From: JBKDZR01 sp047971485
Lineage (GTDB): Bacteria > Pseudomonadota > Alphaproteobacteria > Rhodobacterales > Rhodobacteraceae
DNA: 64,000 bases
Direction: 5' to 3'
Assembly (NCBI GenBank): GCA_047971485.1
Contig: JBKDZR010000007.1
Coordinates: 1 to 64,000 of the forward strand
In this document: positions 1 to 9,423 of the stretch, one piece after another
Layout of the letters: every line of letters starts with the position of its first letter
Numbering within the stretch: the first letter of the stretch is position 1
The notes under the pieces: model-generated
What the model saw: only the letters and a program-made list of their open reading frames with translations
Databases searched by the model: none
What the model was told of the DNA's origin: nothing
Position numbers and translations under genes: made by a program

Positions 1-2227
1 CGCCGGCCATGCTCTGGCCATTCGGATCGGCCCGATATGCCCCGACGATCAGGTCATCCAGACCATCCCCATTTACGTCGCCTGCCGAACTGACCGAAAT
101 ACCGGACAGATCGTTCGCCGAAGCGCCGTTGATCGCAAAACCGGCCGCCCCAAGCGACGACATTTCCACCGCCGTACTGTCCGTTCTGCCGAAAACAACA
201 TAGCTGACCCCTGCATTAGGCTTACCGCCCGGATCGGCCCAGCGTACCCCGATGATCAGGTCATCCAGGCCGTCGCCATTCACATCGCCAGCAGAGCTGA
301 CCGAACGGCCGGACAGATCGTGCGCCGAAGCGCCGTTGATCGCAAAACCGGCCGCCCCACGCGACGACATTTCCACCGCCGTACTGTCCGTTCTGCCGAA
401 AACAACATAGCTGACCCCTGCACTAGACTTACCGCCCGGATCGGCCGCGGGTGCCCCGATGATCAGATCATCCAGACCATCCCCATTCACATCTCCAGCC
501 GAACTGACCGAACGGCCGGACAGATCGTCCGCCGAAGCGCCGTTGATGGCAAAGCCACCAGTGCCAAGCGCGGACAATTCCACCGTTGCGCCATCGGTCC
601 GACCAAAGACCACATAGCTGGCACCGGCCATGTCCTGGCCATTCGGATCGGCGTAGAGCGCCCCGATGATCAGATCGTCCAGACCGTCGCCATTCACGTC
701 CCCGGCCGAACTGACCGATTGGGCGGATTGGTCCCACATTACAGCCCCGTTAATTACAAAGCCACCCACGCCATTCGCGATATCGGACAGGTCAACAGAT
801 TCAACAGCGCCCGTGATCGCCACGGTGATCTGCTGCGCTGTGCCATCGCTGGCAGTGAAGGTGATCGTGTCGTTCACCACCTCGCCACCGTTCAGGTGCT
901 GCACAGCCGCCTGATCCAGCGTGTAGGTCCAGGTCCCGGCCGACAGCGTGAAACTGCCGTAGCCGCTATCCCCCGACGTCGCCGCCACATCGGCAAAGCC
1001 GGGCGTATCCCCGGCATCCACATCGCTGATCGTGAGCACGCCACTGGCCGTCACAGCCGGATCGCCCACGTCCCCTTCGATCACTGTGCCGGTCGTGGTG
1101 CCGCTGACAACGGCCACGTCATCGGCACCGGTAATCGCCACGCGGACCGCCTGTGTCGTCCCATCGGTCGCCGTGAAGGTGATCGTGTCCTCAACCACCT
1201 CGCCATGGTTCAGGTGCTGCACAGCCGCCTGATCCAGCGTGTAGGTCCAGGTTCCAGCCGACAGCGTGAAACTGCCATAGCCGCTATCCCCCGACGTCGC
1301 CGCCACATCGGCAAAGCCGGGCGTATCCCCGGCATCCACATCGCTGATCGTGAGCACGCCACTGGCCGTCACAGCCGGATCGCCGATATTACCCTCAATC
1401 ACCGTGCCGGTGAAATCCCCTGTCACAACCGGCGCATCATCGCCACCGGTGATCGCGATGCGGACCTGCTGCGAGCTGCCATCCAAGGCGGTGAAGGTGA
1501 TCGTATCGTTCGCCTCATCGCCAAGGCCGAGGGGACGGATGGCCATCGGGTCGGGTGTGTAGGTCCAGGCCCCCCCGCTCAGCGTGAAGCTGCCATAGCC
1601 GTTATCGCCCAGGGTCGCGGCCAGATCAGCAAAACCGAGACCGCTGGGCTGGGCGATCGCGCCGCCAACAGGTGTACCCCAGTCACCATCGGCAACCGAG
1701 CCGGTGAAGGTCCCGGTGATCTCGGGCGACACATTGGGGACAGTGGGTACCGTCGGGGCAACTGGGCCGGTCGGGGCCTCATCGGGCACCCCCCCCGTGA
1801 AGGGCCCAGAGGATCCGCCACCCGTTCCCCCGTCAGAGACGCTGTTGACCGCCAGGCCCGCGCCCACCGCCAAACCGGCGCCGATGGGCCCCACACCCAT
1901 GGCCGGCGCCCCTCCGGCAGTGTCCAAGGCCCCGATCACACCGGGCACAACATCTTGCGTGATCAGCACCGTACCATCGGCCAGAACCCTGGCATCCGCC
2001 GCCTGAACCAGGACGCGCCCCCCATTCTTCACCACCAGTTCAACCGACCCATCCGGCTTGACGATGGCATCGAGCACACCGTCCAGATCATCCGTCCGCA
2101 CCCAAGCTTCCGCCGCCGAACCCGGCCGGGTGGCCAACCCCGAAAGCGCCAGGACGGGCAAGGCGGTGACCGCCCCGCGACCAACCACTGAAAGGACACT
2201 TGCGCTGTGGGTAGCGGTTTTTCTCAT
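1..2227 (-). CDS. giant VCBS/FG-GAP repeat surface protein, first copy (C-terminus beyond window)
   Basis: An open minus-strand frame runs from an ATG at 2227 to the window edge without a stop, so the C-terminus is missing. The N-terminus (about 40 residues) looks like a Sec-type signal ending near 'GSAAEAW'. A short domain follows that resembles the prefix domain of BapA-type adhesins, then a Gly/Ala-rich stretch. Next come a degenerate VCBS/cadherin-like repeat (about 1700-1450) and two almost identical ones (about 1390-870). At least four FG-GAP repeats with the calcium-binding core 'GDVNGDGLDDL' follow (near 700, 500, 300 and 90). The same domain order opens the complete giant gene at 11715-18587. 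FG-GAP repeats normally fold as seven-bladed propellers, so more repeats are expected outside the window. The neighbouring type I secretion genes are the likely exporter. The start is divergent from the secretion operon. Confidence 0.85.
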   Translation of the reverse strand, partial: MRKTATHSASVLSVVGRGAVTALPVLALSGLATRPGSAAEAWVRTDDLDGVLDAIVKPDGSVELVVKNGGRVLVQAADARVLADGTVLITQDVVPGVIGALDTAGGAPAMGVGPIGAGLAVGAGLAVNSVSDGGTGGGSSGPFTGGVPDEAPTGPVAPTVPTVPNVSPEITGTFTGSVADGDWGTPVGGAIAQPSGLGFADLAATLGDNGYGSFTLSGGAWTYTPDPMAIRPLGLGDEANDTITFTALDGSSQQVRIAITGGDDAPVVTGDFTGTVIEGNIGDPAVTASGVLTISDVDAGDTPGFADVAATSGDSGYGSFTLSAGTWTYTLDQAAVQHLNHGEVVEDTITFTATDGTTQAVRVAITGADDVAVVSGTTTGTVIEGDVGDPAVTASGVLTISDVDAGDTPGFADVAATSGDSGYGSFTLSAGTWTYTLDQAAVQHLNGGEVVNDTITFTASDGTAQQITVAITGAVESVDLSDIANGVGGFVINGAVMWDQSAQSVSSAGDVNGDGLDDLIIGALYADPNGQDMAGASYVVFGRTDGATVELSALGTGGFAINGASADDLSGRSVSSAGDVNGDGLDDLIIGAPAADPGGKSSAGVSYVVFGRTDSTAVEMSSRGAAGFAINGASAHDLSGRSVSSAGDVNGDGLDDLIIGVRWADPGGKPNAGVSYVVFGRTDSTAVEMSSLGAAGFAINGASANDLSGISVSSAGDVNGDGLDDLIVGAYRADPNGQSMAG
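104..443 (-). repeat. two near-identical FG-GAP repeat units, 207-bp period
   Basis: The stretch at about 104-236 recurs at about 311-443 with an offset of 207 bases (69 codons). Over roughly 115 aligned bases I see only about three differences. Other FG-GAP units in the same gene have diverged much more, so this pair looks like a recent duplication or a gene-conversion product. Confidence 0.8.
872..1390 (-). repeat. tandem VCBS repeat pair, 318-bp period
   Basis: Bases about 872-1072 recur at 1190-1390, exactly 318 bases (106 codons) apart, with only about eight differences in 200 bases. Each unit encodes one VCBS/cadherin-like module containing 'SGVLTISDVDAGDTPGF' and 'SGDSGYGSFTLS'. The degenerate VCBS copy further upstream in the gene is clearly more diverged. 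Confidence 0.85.
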
Positions 2228-2725
2228 ATCAGGTACCCGTGACAAATTCTGACAACGAAAAGGGCATAAAGTCTTGAAGATAATCGCCTGTTAACACCCG
2301 ACGACAATCCCGGCAGCACGGTTAACGCGTTGGTCGGGGCATTGCGCCCCCTGGCTCCGGCCTGCGTCCCGAAAGGCCTTGGCGGATAAACGGTGGTCCC
2401 TCTGCCAAGGCACAGAGGATCGGGCAAGCGGTGCTCTGCTACATATCAGAAACACCCCATCGGCCAGTCGGCGAATTTTCCTGCCAGGATCCGGGCGTCA
2501 GGGCCCGAGCGGTCCACGCGGATTTTCGTTCACGATCTGTCTACCGATTAAGGGAACGATAACCATGAACGCGATAGAGCGGGCTTGGGGAGTAGAAACC
2601 CGGCCATGTCGCACCACGCCTGTCGTGTCGCGGCCAGTCAACACAGGATGCGGGATGCGAGACGTTCACCACAAGGATACGTGGCTGGGGGACCAGCACT
2701 GCCCCCATCGCGCGAAACAGCCCTA
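2228..2725. other. divergent intergenic region between giant gene and SapC/type I secretion operon
   Basis: About 500 bases separate the two divergently transcribed units, so both promoters should lie here. The left part (about 2240-2300) is locally AT-richer. I cannot place a convincing -35/-10 pair. A 53-codon frame starts at the ATG at 2565 after an 'AAGGGA' stretch and ends at 2726, where its TAA overlaps the ATG of the SapC gene (TAATG). It resembles nothing I know, and I do not call it a gene. Confidence 0.5.
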
Positions 2726-3517
2726 ATGGCGGAACGAAATCCCCCCCCGTTGCGCGCCCTGTCGCCCGCACACCATGGCAGCGCCTATTGGCACCCCCCG
2801 GCGCGCTATGGCTTTGCCCGTGTGCACCAATCGCTTCCCCTGATCCTGGCCGAAATCCTGCCCGCCGCCGCCTGTTTTCCGATCCTGTTCACAGCGGATC
2901 CCGACGGGCCGATGCCGCGGGCATTGTTACGAATATCGCCCGATGGGCAAAGCCCCTTCATTGGTCCGGATGGGCGCTGGCGGGCGGCCTGGCTGCCCCC
3001 GGTGCTGACCACGCATCCCTTCGGGCTGATCACCACCGAGGCAGAACAGCCCGTCCTTGGTGTAGATGAAACCGCCGGCTTGATCAGCGACGACCCACGC
3101 GGCCAGCCCCTCTTTACCCCCGATGGCACTCTGTCGCCCGCCCTGACAGGCGTGACCGAAAAGTTGCGCGCCCGGGCCATGGCCGGGCCAGCGACACGGC
3201 AGGCAAGCCAAGCGCTGCGCGAAAGCGGGGTGCTAACCCCGTGTCCAGACATCGAGGGCCTGAGCCGGGTGGATCCAGCCCGGGCCGCCGCCCTGCATGA
3301 GGCCCAGATCCTGGCACTGCACAAGGTTGGGGCGCTGGTTCTGTGTCATGCGGCACTGGTCTCGGCCTGCCATCTCGACTGGTTGCGCAGGGCCGAGGCC
3401 CTCATCCCCCTGACCCGAACCACCGCCCAGTCAACAGCCCAGTCAACAGCCCCCCAGGCCCACGATTTCCTTGCCGCCCTGGGCAAGGCACGCGATCAGC
3501 AAAGGTGCAGTCAATGA
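2726..3517 (+). CDS. SapC family protein
   Basis: The 263-residue product has the SapC-family pattern. 'YGFARVHQSLPLILAEI' lies near the N-terminus, 'FPILFTADPDG' follows, then 'HPFGLI', 'LGVDETAGL' and 'GQPLFTPDG' in the middle. SapC-like proteins are of unknown biochemical role. In Campylobacter fetus sapC lies directly in front of the sapDEF type I system that exports S-layer proteins, and the present gene sits in the same relation to a TolC/ABC/HlyD set. I chose the ATG at 2726 because it is closest to the conserved region; a longer in-frame start at 2585 would add an unconserved Arg-rich leader. No strong ribosome-binding site is visible. The stop overlaps the next start (ATGA, 3514-3517). 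Confidence 0.75.
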   Translation: MAERNPPPLRALSPAHHGSAYWHPPARYGFARVHQSLPLILAEILPAAACFPILFTADPDGPMPRALLRISPDGQSPFIGPDGRWRAAWLPPVLTTHPFGLITTEAEQPVLGVDETAGLISDDPRGQPLFTPDGTLSPALTGVTEKLRARAMAGPATRQASQALRESGVLTPCPDIEGLSRVDPARAAALHEAQILALHKVGALVLCHAALVSACHLDWLRRAEALIPLTRTTAQSTAQSTAPQAHDFLAALGKARDQQRCSQ

Positions 3518-4830
3518 CCATAACACCACGCCTAGCGCCCCTTGTCCTGCTGGTGCTTGCCGGCTGCGTCCAGCCCCCCAGCATGACCGGCCTGGAAACC
3601 GCCATCCTGGCCGAAACCACCCCCCCCGCCCGGGCAAAACCCGCCCTGGGCGAAACCGCCTTTGGCCAGGCCATCACCCGGGCCGTGTCCCGCAGCCCCA
3701 GCCTTGATCGCAGCGAAGCCAGCCTGCGCGAGGCCGAGGCCGGATTGCTGGCCGAAGGGGGCGGCTATCTGCCCCGACTGTCGCTGGGGATGTCGGTGCC
3801 GGTGACTGGTGGGGCACATCTCTATCCGTTCATCTCCCTCACCCAGATGCTCTACGATGCCGGGGCCTCCCGATCCCGACAGGCCGCCGCCCGGGCCCGG
3901 GCCCTGGGCAGCCTGGCCGGACGACAGGACGTGGGCAATGCCGCCGCGTTGACCGCCATCGAAACCTGGGGCGAGGTTGTCCTGGCCCGTGGCCTCATGG
4001 CCGTAACCGGTCAGACGATGAGCGAACTGGAAAAGACCGCTGCCCTGATCGAAGACCGCGCCAACGCTGGTGCCGGATCCAGCACCGAGGCCCTGACCGC
4101 GCGCAGCCGGCTGGCCAATCTGCGCGCCGACTGGATCGCGGCGCAGGCCCGGGTACGCCGCGCCGAAACCGGCTTTGCGGTCCTGTTCGGCGACGCCCCG
4201 CCCGCCCGCATCGCTCTGCCGCCACGTGCCCCCGCAGCACCCGTGGCCGCCCTCGCCGACAGTCCCCTGATGTTGGTCGCCGAGGCCGAGCTGTTGGCCG
4301 CGCAGGCCGATCTGTCCGCAGCCCAGGCGGCCCGGGTACCGTCCTTGTCAGCCGTCGGGTCTGCGGTCCGGCGCACGGATGGGGTGACGGCGGGGCTGGA
4401 ATCGGAATACCAGCTGGCCCCCGGCAACCGCCGTGCCGCCTCGGTCGCCGCCGCCCAGGCCCGCGTCGCCGGGCGTGAGGCCAGCCGCGAGGCCACCCGG
4501 CGCGATATCGACAACCGGCTGGCGGTTCTGCGCACCGAACGTATCGCCGCACGCGACCAGTTGACCGCCGCACAAGAAGCCCAGAGCGTGACCGCCGAAA
4601 ACCTGGCCGCGATGCGTGAACAGTTCGAAATCGGCGGGCGCAGCATGCTGGATCTTCTGGATGCCCAACGGGAATCGCTTGAAGCCGAGCTGCGCCTGGT
4701 CAGTGCGCGCCATGCCGTCGCCCTGCTTGATTATGCGCGCTTGGCGGCAACCGGGGATCTGCTGGATGCCTTCGGCATTGTCCTGCCGAGCCCCAATGCC
4801 CTGCTCCCCAAGGAAAGATCCAACAGTTGA
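3514..4830 (+). CDS. TolC-family outer membrane efflux lipoprotein of type I secretion system
   Basis: The 438-residue protein begins with a lipoprotein signal peptide ending in the lipobox 'LAGC', so the mature protein should be acylated on that Cys. The rest shows the doubled outer-membrane-efflux pattern of TolC proteins. Long Ala/Glu/Arg-rich helices contain 'ALGETAFGQAITRAVSRSPSL' early in the protein, with a second helical half after about residue 240. The C-terminal half carries 'FEIGGRSMLDLLDAQRESLEA', typical of TolC helices. It should form the outer-membrane channel for the ABC exporter and HlyD-type adaptor encoded next. The start overlaps the SapC stop by four bases, and the stop overlaps the TTG start of the next gene. 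Confidence 0.9.
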   Translation: MTITPRLAPLVLLVLAGCVQPPSMTGLETAILAETTPPARAKPALGETAFGQAITRAVSRSPSLDRSEASLREAEAGLLAEGGGYLPRLSLGMSVPVTGGAHLYPFISLTQMLYDAGASRSRQAAARARALGSLAGRQDVGNAAALTAIETWGEVVLARGLMAVTGQTMSELEKTAALIEDRANAGAGSSTEALTARSRLANLRADWIAAQARVRRAETGFAVLFGDAPPARIALPPRAPAAPVAALADSPLMLVAEAELLAAQADLSAAQAARVPSLSAVGSAVRRTDGVTAGLESEYQLAPGNRRAASVAAAQARVAGREASREATRRDIDNRLAVLRTERIAARDQLTAAQEAQSVTAENLAAMREQFEIGGRSMLDLLDAQRESLEAELRLVSARHAVALLDYARLAATGDLLDAFGIVLPSPNALLPKERSNS

Positions 4831-7031
4831 GCACCCCCACCGCAATGCCCGGCCCACAGACGGCACGGACCGCCGGAACACCCGGTGCCGCCACTCCGCT
4901 GGAAGACTGCGCGATGCATGTGACCGCCGAGATCGGGCACCCCCTGTCCCTGGGCGCGCTGCATGAGGCATTGTTGCCCGGCGCCGCCGGGGACGGCCCG
5001 GATGCCGATGGCGCCCTGGGATTGACCGCCGGTCTGCGCGCGGTGATCGCGGCGGCCCAACGTGCAGGCCTGCGCACGGCCTTCGGACGGCGCAACCTGA
5101 CCGATCTGGGCCCTGCCCTGCTGCCCGCCATCCTGCCCACCCGCGATGGCGCAGCCGTGGCGATCCTGACGCGCGAGAACAATCAGTTCACCATCTTCGA
5201 TCCGCAGGCCGGCGGCGAAACCACACGGGTCACCCCCGACGCCCTGGCCCCTCGGCTGACCGGTCATGCCCTGGTTCTGAAACCCGCCCTGCACGTCAAG
5301 GCAACCCCGGACGCGCCTCTGCGTCAAAATGCCGGGCATTGGTTCTGGTCAGCGATCAGAGCAAACCGCTGGGCCTATACCCAGGTGGCCCTTGCCGCAG
5401 TGACGGTTAACATCCTGGCCCTGGTGACATCGCTGTTTACCATGGTTGTCTATGACCGGATCCTGCCCTCAGCCGCCACAGACAGTCTGCTGGCGCTCAG
5501 CATCGGGGTTGGAATCGCGCTGATCTTTACCCTTTTGATCAATACGTTACGATCGGGATTCATTGATCATGCCGGGCGCCGCGCCGATCTGGCCATGGGT
5601 CAGAAAATCTTTGACCATGTGACCGAGATCCAGATGCAGGCCCGGCGTGGATCAACCGGAGCAACCGCCGCAACCTTGCGCGAATTCGAAACCCTGCGCG
5701 ATTTCTTTACCTCGGCCACGCTGGTCGCCCTGGTCGATCTGCCCTTTGCACTGTTGTTCATCGGGGTGATCTTCATCCTGGCCGAACCCCTGGCCATCGT
5801 TCCAGCCCTGGCGCTGCCGGTGGTCGTTCTGATCGGGCTGGGCGTACAGCCGGCCCTGTCGCGGCTGGCCAGGCAGATCCTGTCGGAGGGACGCCACAAG
5901 CAATCCGTTCTGATCGAAACCCTGACCGGGATCGAAGCGATCAAAGCCGCCGGCGCCACCCGCCAGATGCGCCAGCGCTGGTCCGACGCCCTGCAACGGC
6001 AAGCCGATTACAACGTCCGCAGCCGGGCCGTCACCCAGTTCGCGATCAATGCGACCGGCTTTGTCCAGCAGGCGGCGCAGGTGCTGATCGTGGTGTTCGG
6101 CGCGTTGCAGGTGGTCGCCGGCAACATCACCTCGGGCGTGCTGATCGCGGCGGTCATCCTGACCGGCCGGGCGCTGGCCCCCCTGTCGCTGATCGCCCAA
6201 ACCCTGTCGCGGATCCATCAGGCCCGCGCCTCCTATCGCAGCCTGGACGACTTGATGCAGGCGCCCGGCGAACACCCCGCCGACCGGCGCTGGCTGTCCC
6301 GGCGGCACCTGTCCGGCAGCTTGCGCTTCGAGGACGTCCATTTCGCCTATCCCGACCAACGCGGCAAGGCGCTTGACGGGGTCAGCTTTGATATCGCACC
6401 GGGCGAAAAGGTGGCCTTTGTCGGCCCTGTCGGATCCGGCAAGAGCACGGTGGTGCGGCTGATCCTGGGCCTGTATCAGCCCGATCAGGGTGCGGTTCTG
6501 GCCGATGGGGTCGATATCCGCCAAATCGACCCATCGGATCTGCGGCGCAATATCGGCGCGGTCCTGCAAGAGGGCTGGCTGGTCTCCGGCACCCTGCGCG
6601 AAAACATCGCCTTCGGGGCCACACGCCCCGGCGATGACGCGATCCTGCAGGCCGCACGTCTGGCCGGGGTCGAGGATTTCGCCGCCCGCCACCCCGAGGG
6701 CTATGACATGATGCTGCGTGAAGGCGGCGGCGGCCTGTCCGGCGGACAGCGCCAGATGGTGACACTGGCGCGCGCCTTTCTGGGCCATCCGCCGATGCTG
6801 GTGCTTGATGAGGCCACCTCGGCCATGGATGTACAAAGCGAAATGGCCCTGGTCTCACGCCTCAAACAGGCCCCCCCCGGCCAGACACTGATCCTGGCCA
6901 CGCACCGGCCCGGCCTGCTGGATCTGGTCGACCGGGTGATCGTGATCGATGGCGGCAAGATCGTTGCAGACGGTCCGCGCAGCCTGCTGAACCAGGCCCA
7001 GTCCGCACCAGCAAAAGGCAACGCAGCATGA
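4827..7031 (+). CDS. type I secretion ABC exporter with degenerate C39-like domain (LapB/LssB-type)
   Basis: The 734-residue inner-membrane exporter has three parts. Residues about 25-150 form a C39-like domain. A six-helix membrane domain spans about 178-430, and the ATPase domain covers about 490-715. The Walker A motif is 'GPVGSGKST' (533-541), the signature 'LSGGQRQ' (637-643) and Walker B 'MLVLDEAT' (657-664). In the C39-like domain the position of the catalytic His before 'DPQAG' appears to be Ala ('DGAAVAIL'), so it probably binds substrate rather than cutting a leader. The start is a TTG overlapping the TolC stop, preceded by 'AAGGAAAG'. ATP hydrolysis should drive unfolded RTX-type substrates through the TolC-like channel; the flanking giant proteins are the obvious substrates. 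Confidence 0.92.
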   Translation: MSTPTAMPGPQTARTAGTPGAATPLEDCAMHVTAEIGHPLSLGALHEALLPGAAGDGPDADGALGLTAGLRAVIAAAQRAGLRTAFGRRNLTDLGPALLPAILPTRDGAAVAILTRENNQFTIFDPQAGGETTRVTPDALAPRLTGHALVLKPALHVKATPDAPLRQNAGHWFWSAIRANRWAYTQVALAAVTVNILALVTSLFTMVVYDRILPSAATDSLLALSIGVGIALIFTLLINTLRSGFIDHAGRRADLAMGQKIFDHVTEIQMQARRGSTGATAATLREFETLRDFFTSATLVALVDLPFALLFIGVIFILAEPLAIVPALALPVVVLIGLGVQPALSRLARQILSEGRHKQSVLIETLTGIEAIKAAGATRQMRQRWSDALQRQADYNVRSRAVTQFAINATGFVQQAAQVLIVVFGALQVVAGNITSGVLIAAVILTGRALAPLSLIAQTLSRIHQARASYRSLDDLMQAPGEHPADRRWLSRRHLSGSLRFEDVHFAYPDQRGKALDGVSFDIAPGEKVAFVGPVGSGKSTVVRLILGLYQPDQGAVLADGVDIRQIDPSDLRRNIGAVLQEGWLVSGTLRENIAFGATRPGDDAILQAARLAGVEDFAARHPEGYDMMLREGGGGLSGGQRQMVTLARAFLGHPPMLVLDEATSAMDVQSEMALVSRLKQAPPGQTLILATHRPGLLDLVDRVIVIDGGKIVADGPRSLLNQAQSAPAKGNAA

Positions 7032-8335
7032 GCACACGCCCCCTGGACGCGCTGGAGCGCGAGTTGAACGGGCGCATGCCGGTGCGGGCCTCCCTGCTGC
7101 TGCTGGCAATCTGCGCCCTCTTGGGGACGGTGATCGCCTGGGCCATCCTGACCTGGGTGGACGATGTCACCCGCGCCCCCGGCAAGGTCGTACCAGCCGC
7201 CGATATCCAACAGGTGCAGGCCACCCAGGACGGGGTGATCCGCGCCGTTCTGGTCGAAGAAGGACAGGTGGTTGCGGCCGACACCCCGCTGGTGGAACTG
7301 GATGCGCTGGTTCAGACCAGCCAGTTCGATCGCGAAAGGCTGCGCGCGCTCGCCCTGCAGGCCCGGATTACACGGCTTTCCGCCGAAATCGACGAAACCG
7401 CCCTGACCTTTGCCCCCGCACTGGAACAGGAGGCACCGGGGATCCTGTCCAGCGAACGGGCGCTATTCGCGGGACGCGCCGCGGAACTGGCGGCACAAAT
7501 CGCCGTTCTGGAACAGCGCCGGGCCCAGCGGTTGCAGGAACGCGCCGAAGCCGAGAATGAGCTGACCACAACCGCGCGGATGCAGACGATCCTGGCTGAG
7601 GAACGCGCAATGATGATGCCGCTGATCGAGCGCGGGGTCGAACCGCAGACCACCCTCTTGCGCCTGCGCCGGGAAGAGGAAAACCTGACCGGACGTTCCG
7701 AGGCCGCGCAAACCGCGCTGGACCGGTCCGCAGCCGCACTGGCAGAGGTCGACCACACGATACGGGTGACGCGCGACGGGTTTCTCGCCGATGCCCTGCG
7801 GGAACTGGCCGATGCCACGGCCGAACTGGCCGCGCTGCAGCCCACCTTGCCCGCGCTTGAGGGGCTGGCCGCCCGTGCCGTGCTGCGTGCCCCCGTCCAC
7901 GGCGTGATCAACAGCATCAACCGCCGCACCATCGGCGGGGCGGTCCGCCCGGGCGAAGACCTGGTCGAAATCGTCCCCCTGGACGATGCCCTGCGGATCG
8001 AGGCCTACGTCCGCCCTCAGGACATCGCCTTTCTGCGCCCGGATCAGCCGGTGCGCGTCAAGCTGACCGCCTATGATTTCACCCGCTACGGCGCGCTGGA
8101 CGGCACCATCGTGCGGATCGGTGCCAACGCCGTGCGCCGCAGCGAACGTGACGAGGGCGAGGTTTTCGTTGTCGTCGTCCAGACCGAAGGCGCCCTGCAC
8201 GACGCGGATGGCGAACAGGTACAAATCATCCCCGGCATGACCGCCGAGATCGACATCCTGGCCGGTCAACGGCGCGTCATCGACTATCTTTTGCAACCAA
8301 TCCAGCGCGTGGCCGCGCGTGCCTTCAGGGAGTGA
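7028..8335 (+). CDS. HlyD-family membrane fusion protein of type I secretion system
   Basis: The 435-residue protein has a short cytoplasmic N-terminus and one transmembrane helix (about 21-43). A long Glu/Ala/Arg-rich coiled-coil hairpin (about 100-280) follows. The C-terminal lipoyl and beta-barrel part contains 'LRAPVHGVINSI' and 'VRPGEDLVEIVPLDD', the standard signature of HlyD adaptors. It bridges the ABC exporter and the TolC-like channel in the periplasm. Its ATG overlaps the exporter stop (ATGA), so the two should be made in fixed ratio. Confidence 0.92.
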   Translation: MSTRPLDALERELNGRMPVRASLLLLAICALLGTVIAWAILTWVDDVTRAPGKVVPAADIQQVQATQDGVIRAVLVEEGQVVAADTPLVELDALVQTSQFDRERLRALALQARITRLSAEIDETALTFAPALEQEAPGILSSERALFAGRAAELAAQIAVLEQRRAQRLQERAEAENELTTTARMQTILAEERAMMMPLIERGVEPQTTLLRLRREEENLTGRSEAAQTALDRSAAALAEVDHTIRVTRDGFLADALRELADATAELAALQPTLPALEGLAARAVLRAPVHGVINSINRRTIGGAVRPGEDLVEIVPLDDALRIEAYVRPQDIAFLRPDQPVRVKLTAYDFTRYGALDGTIVRIGANAVRRSERDEGEVFVVVVQTEGALHDADGEQVQIIPGMTAEIDILAGQRRVIDYLLQPIQRVAARAFRE

Positions 8336-8339
8336 CCCC

Positions 8340-9422
8340 ATGACCATCCCACTCACCCCGCCCGTTCCCTCTGCACCGGCCCCCAGCCTGGCCTTTCACG
8401 GATCACGCCTGTTCAACAAATGGCTGGCCGAGACCCGTGCCAGCCTGGCCTTCACCACCTACCAAGCCGGCAAGGTCTTTCTTCTGGGCACACGCCCTGA
8501 TGGGCAGATGTCTGTCTTCGAACGCACCTTTGAACGCCCCATGGGCCTGTCTGGCGGCGCGAAACGCTTTTGGATGAGTTCGGTTCATCAACTCTGGCGG
8601 TTCGAGAACTTCCTGTCCCCGCACGAAACCCGTGACGGCTTTGATGCGCTCTATGTCCCGATCACCGGCCATACCACCGGCGATATCGACATCCACGACA
8701 TCCACGAAGACAGTGCCGGCAACCCGATTTTCGCCGCAACGCGCTTCAACTGCCTCGCAACTCTCAGCGATCATGGCAGCTTTCGCGAGGTCTGGCGCCC
8801 CCCCTTCATCGACCGGCTGGCCGCCGAGGACCGCTGTCACCTGAACGGCCTGGCGATGGAGAATGGCGCCCCCGCCTATGTCACCTGCCTGTCGCAAACC
8901 AATATCTTCGAAGGATGGCGTGAACACCGCCGCGATGGGGGCGTGGTGATTGACGTGCGCGACAACCGGATTGTCGCCAAGGGGCTGTCAATGCCCCATT
9001 CCCCGCGGTTCTGGCAAGGCAAGCTCTGGATCCTGCAAACCGGCACCGGCGAGTTTGGCCATATCGACCTGCAAACCGGCACATTTGAACCGCTCTGTTT
9101 TCTGCCCGGTTTCGCCCGGGGGCTGACCTTCATCGGCGATTATGCCGTGGTCGGCCTCTCGCGCCCGCGCGAAAACCGCACCTTCGACGGGCTGATCCTG
9201 AATGAGCGCCTGGCCAACCAGGGCATCAGCGCCCAATGCGCAATCTGCGTCATCAACCTGCGCACCGGCGATATCGAACACCGCCTGTCCATCGACGGCC
9301 TGGTCGAAGAAATCTACGAAGTCACCAGCTTGCCCGGGATCATCCACCCCAAGATGCTGGGCTTCCGCAACGATGAAATCCGCTTTATCATCCGCCCCGA
9401 ACCGCTGGATGGCGCCGACTGA
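8340..9422 (+). CDS. TIGR03032 family protein
   Basis: The 360-residue protein shows the recurrent blocks of the TIGR03032 family: 'MPHSPRFWQGKLWIL', 'FLPGFARGLTF', 'VGLSRPRE' and 'VEEIYEVTSLPGI'. The repeated beta-strand-like pattern suggests a beta-propeller. The biochemical role of the family is not established to my knowledge. No signal peptide or membrane helix is seen, so it should be cytoplasmic. The ATG at 8340 follows the HlyD stop by four bases. Its stop lies one base before the start of the glycosyltransferase gene, so it is probably co-translated with it. A helper role in glycosylation or substrate recognition is an inference from position only. Confidence 0.8.
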   Translation: MTIPLTPPVPSAPAPSLAFHGSRLFNKWLAETRASLAFTTYQAGKVFLLGTRPDGQMSVFERTFERPMGLSGGAKRFWMSSVHQLWRFENFLSPHETRDGFDALYVPITGHTTGDIDIHDIHEDSAGNPIFAATRFNCLATLSDHGSFREVWRPPFIDRLAAEDRCHLNGLAMENGAPAYVTCLSQTNIFEGWREHRRDGGVVIDVRDNRIVAKGLSMPHSPRFWQGKLWILQTGTGEFGHIDLQTGTFEPLCFLPGFARGLTFIGDYAVVGLSRPRENRTFDGLILNERLANQGISAQCAICVINLRTGDIEHRLSIDGLVEEIYEVTSLPGIIHPKMLGFRNDEIRFIIRPEPLDGAD

Positions 9423-9423
9423 T

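Noticed and set aside
320..2191. Long plus-strand open frame of 623 codons opposite the first giant gene
   Set aside because: It is an Arg/His/Ile-rich antisense shadow of repeated FG-GAP and VCBS DNA. It has no recognisable domain, and the minus strand reads a clear protein.
2565..2726. 53-codon frame ending in TAATG at the SapC start
   Set aside because: It has a fair ribosome-binding site, but the composition is random-looking and no relative is known; there is not enough support for a gene.
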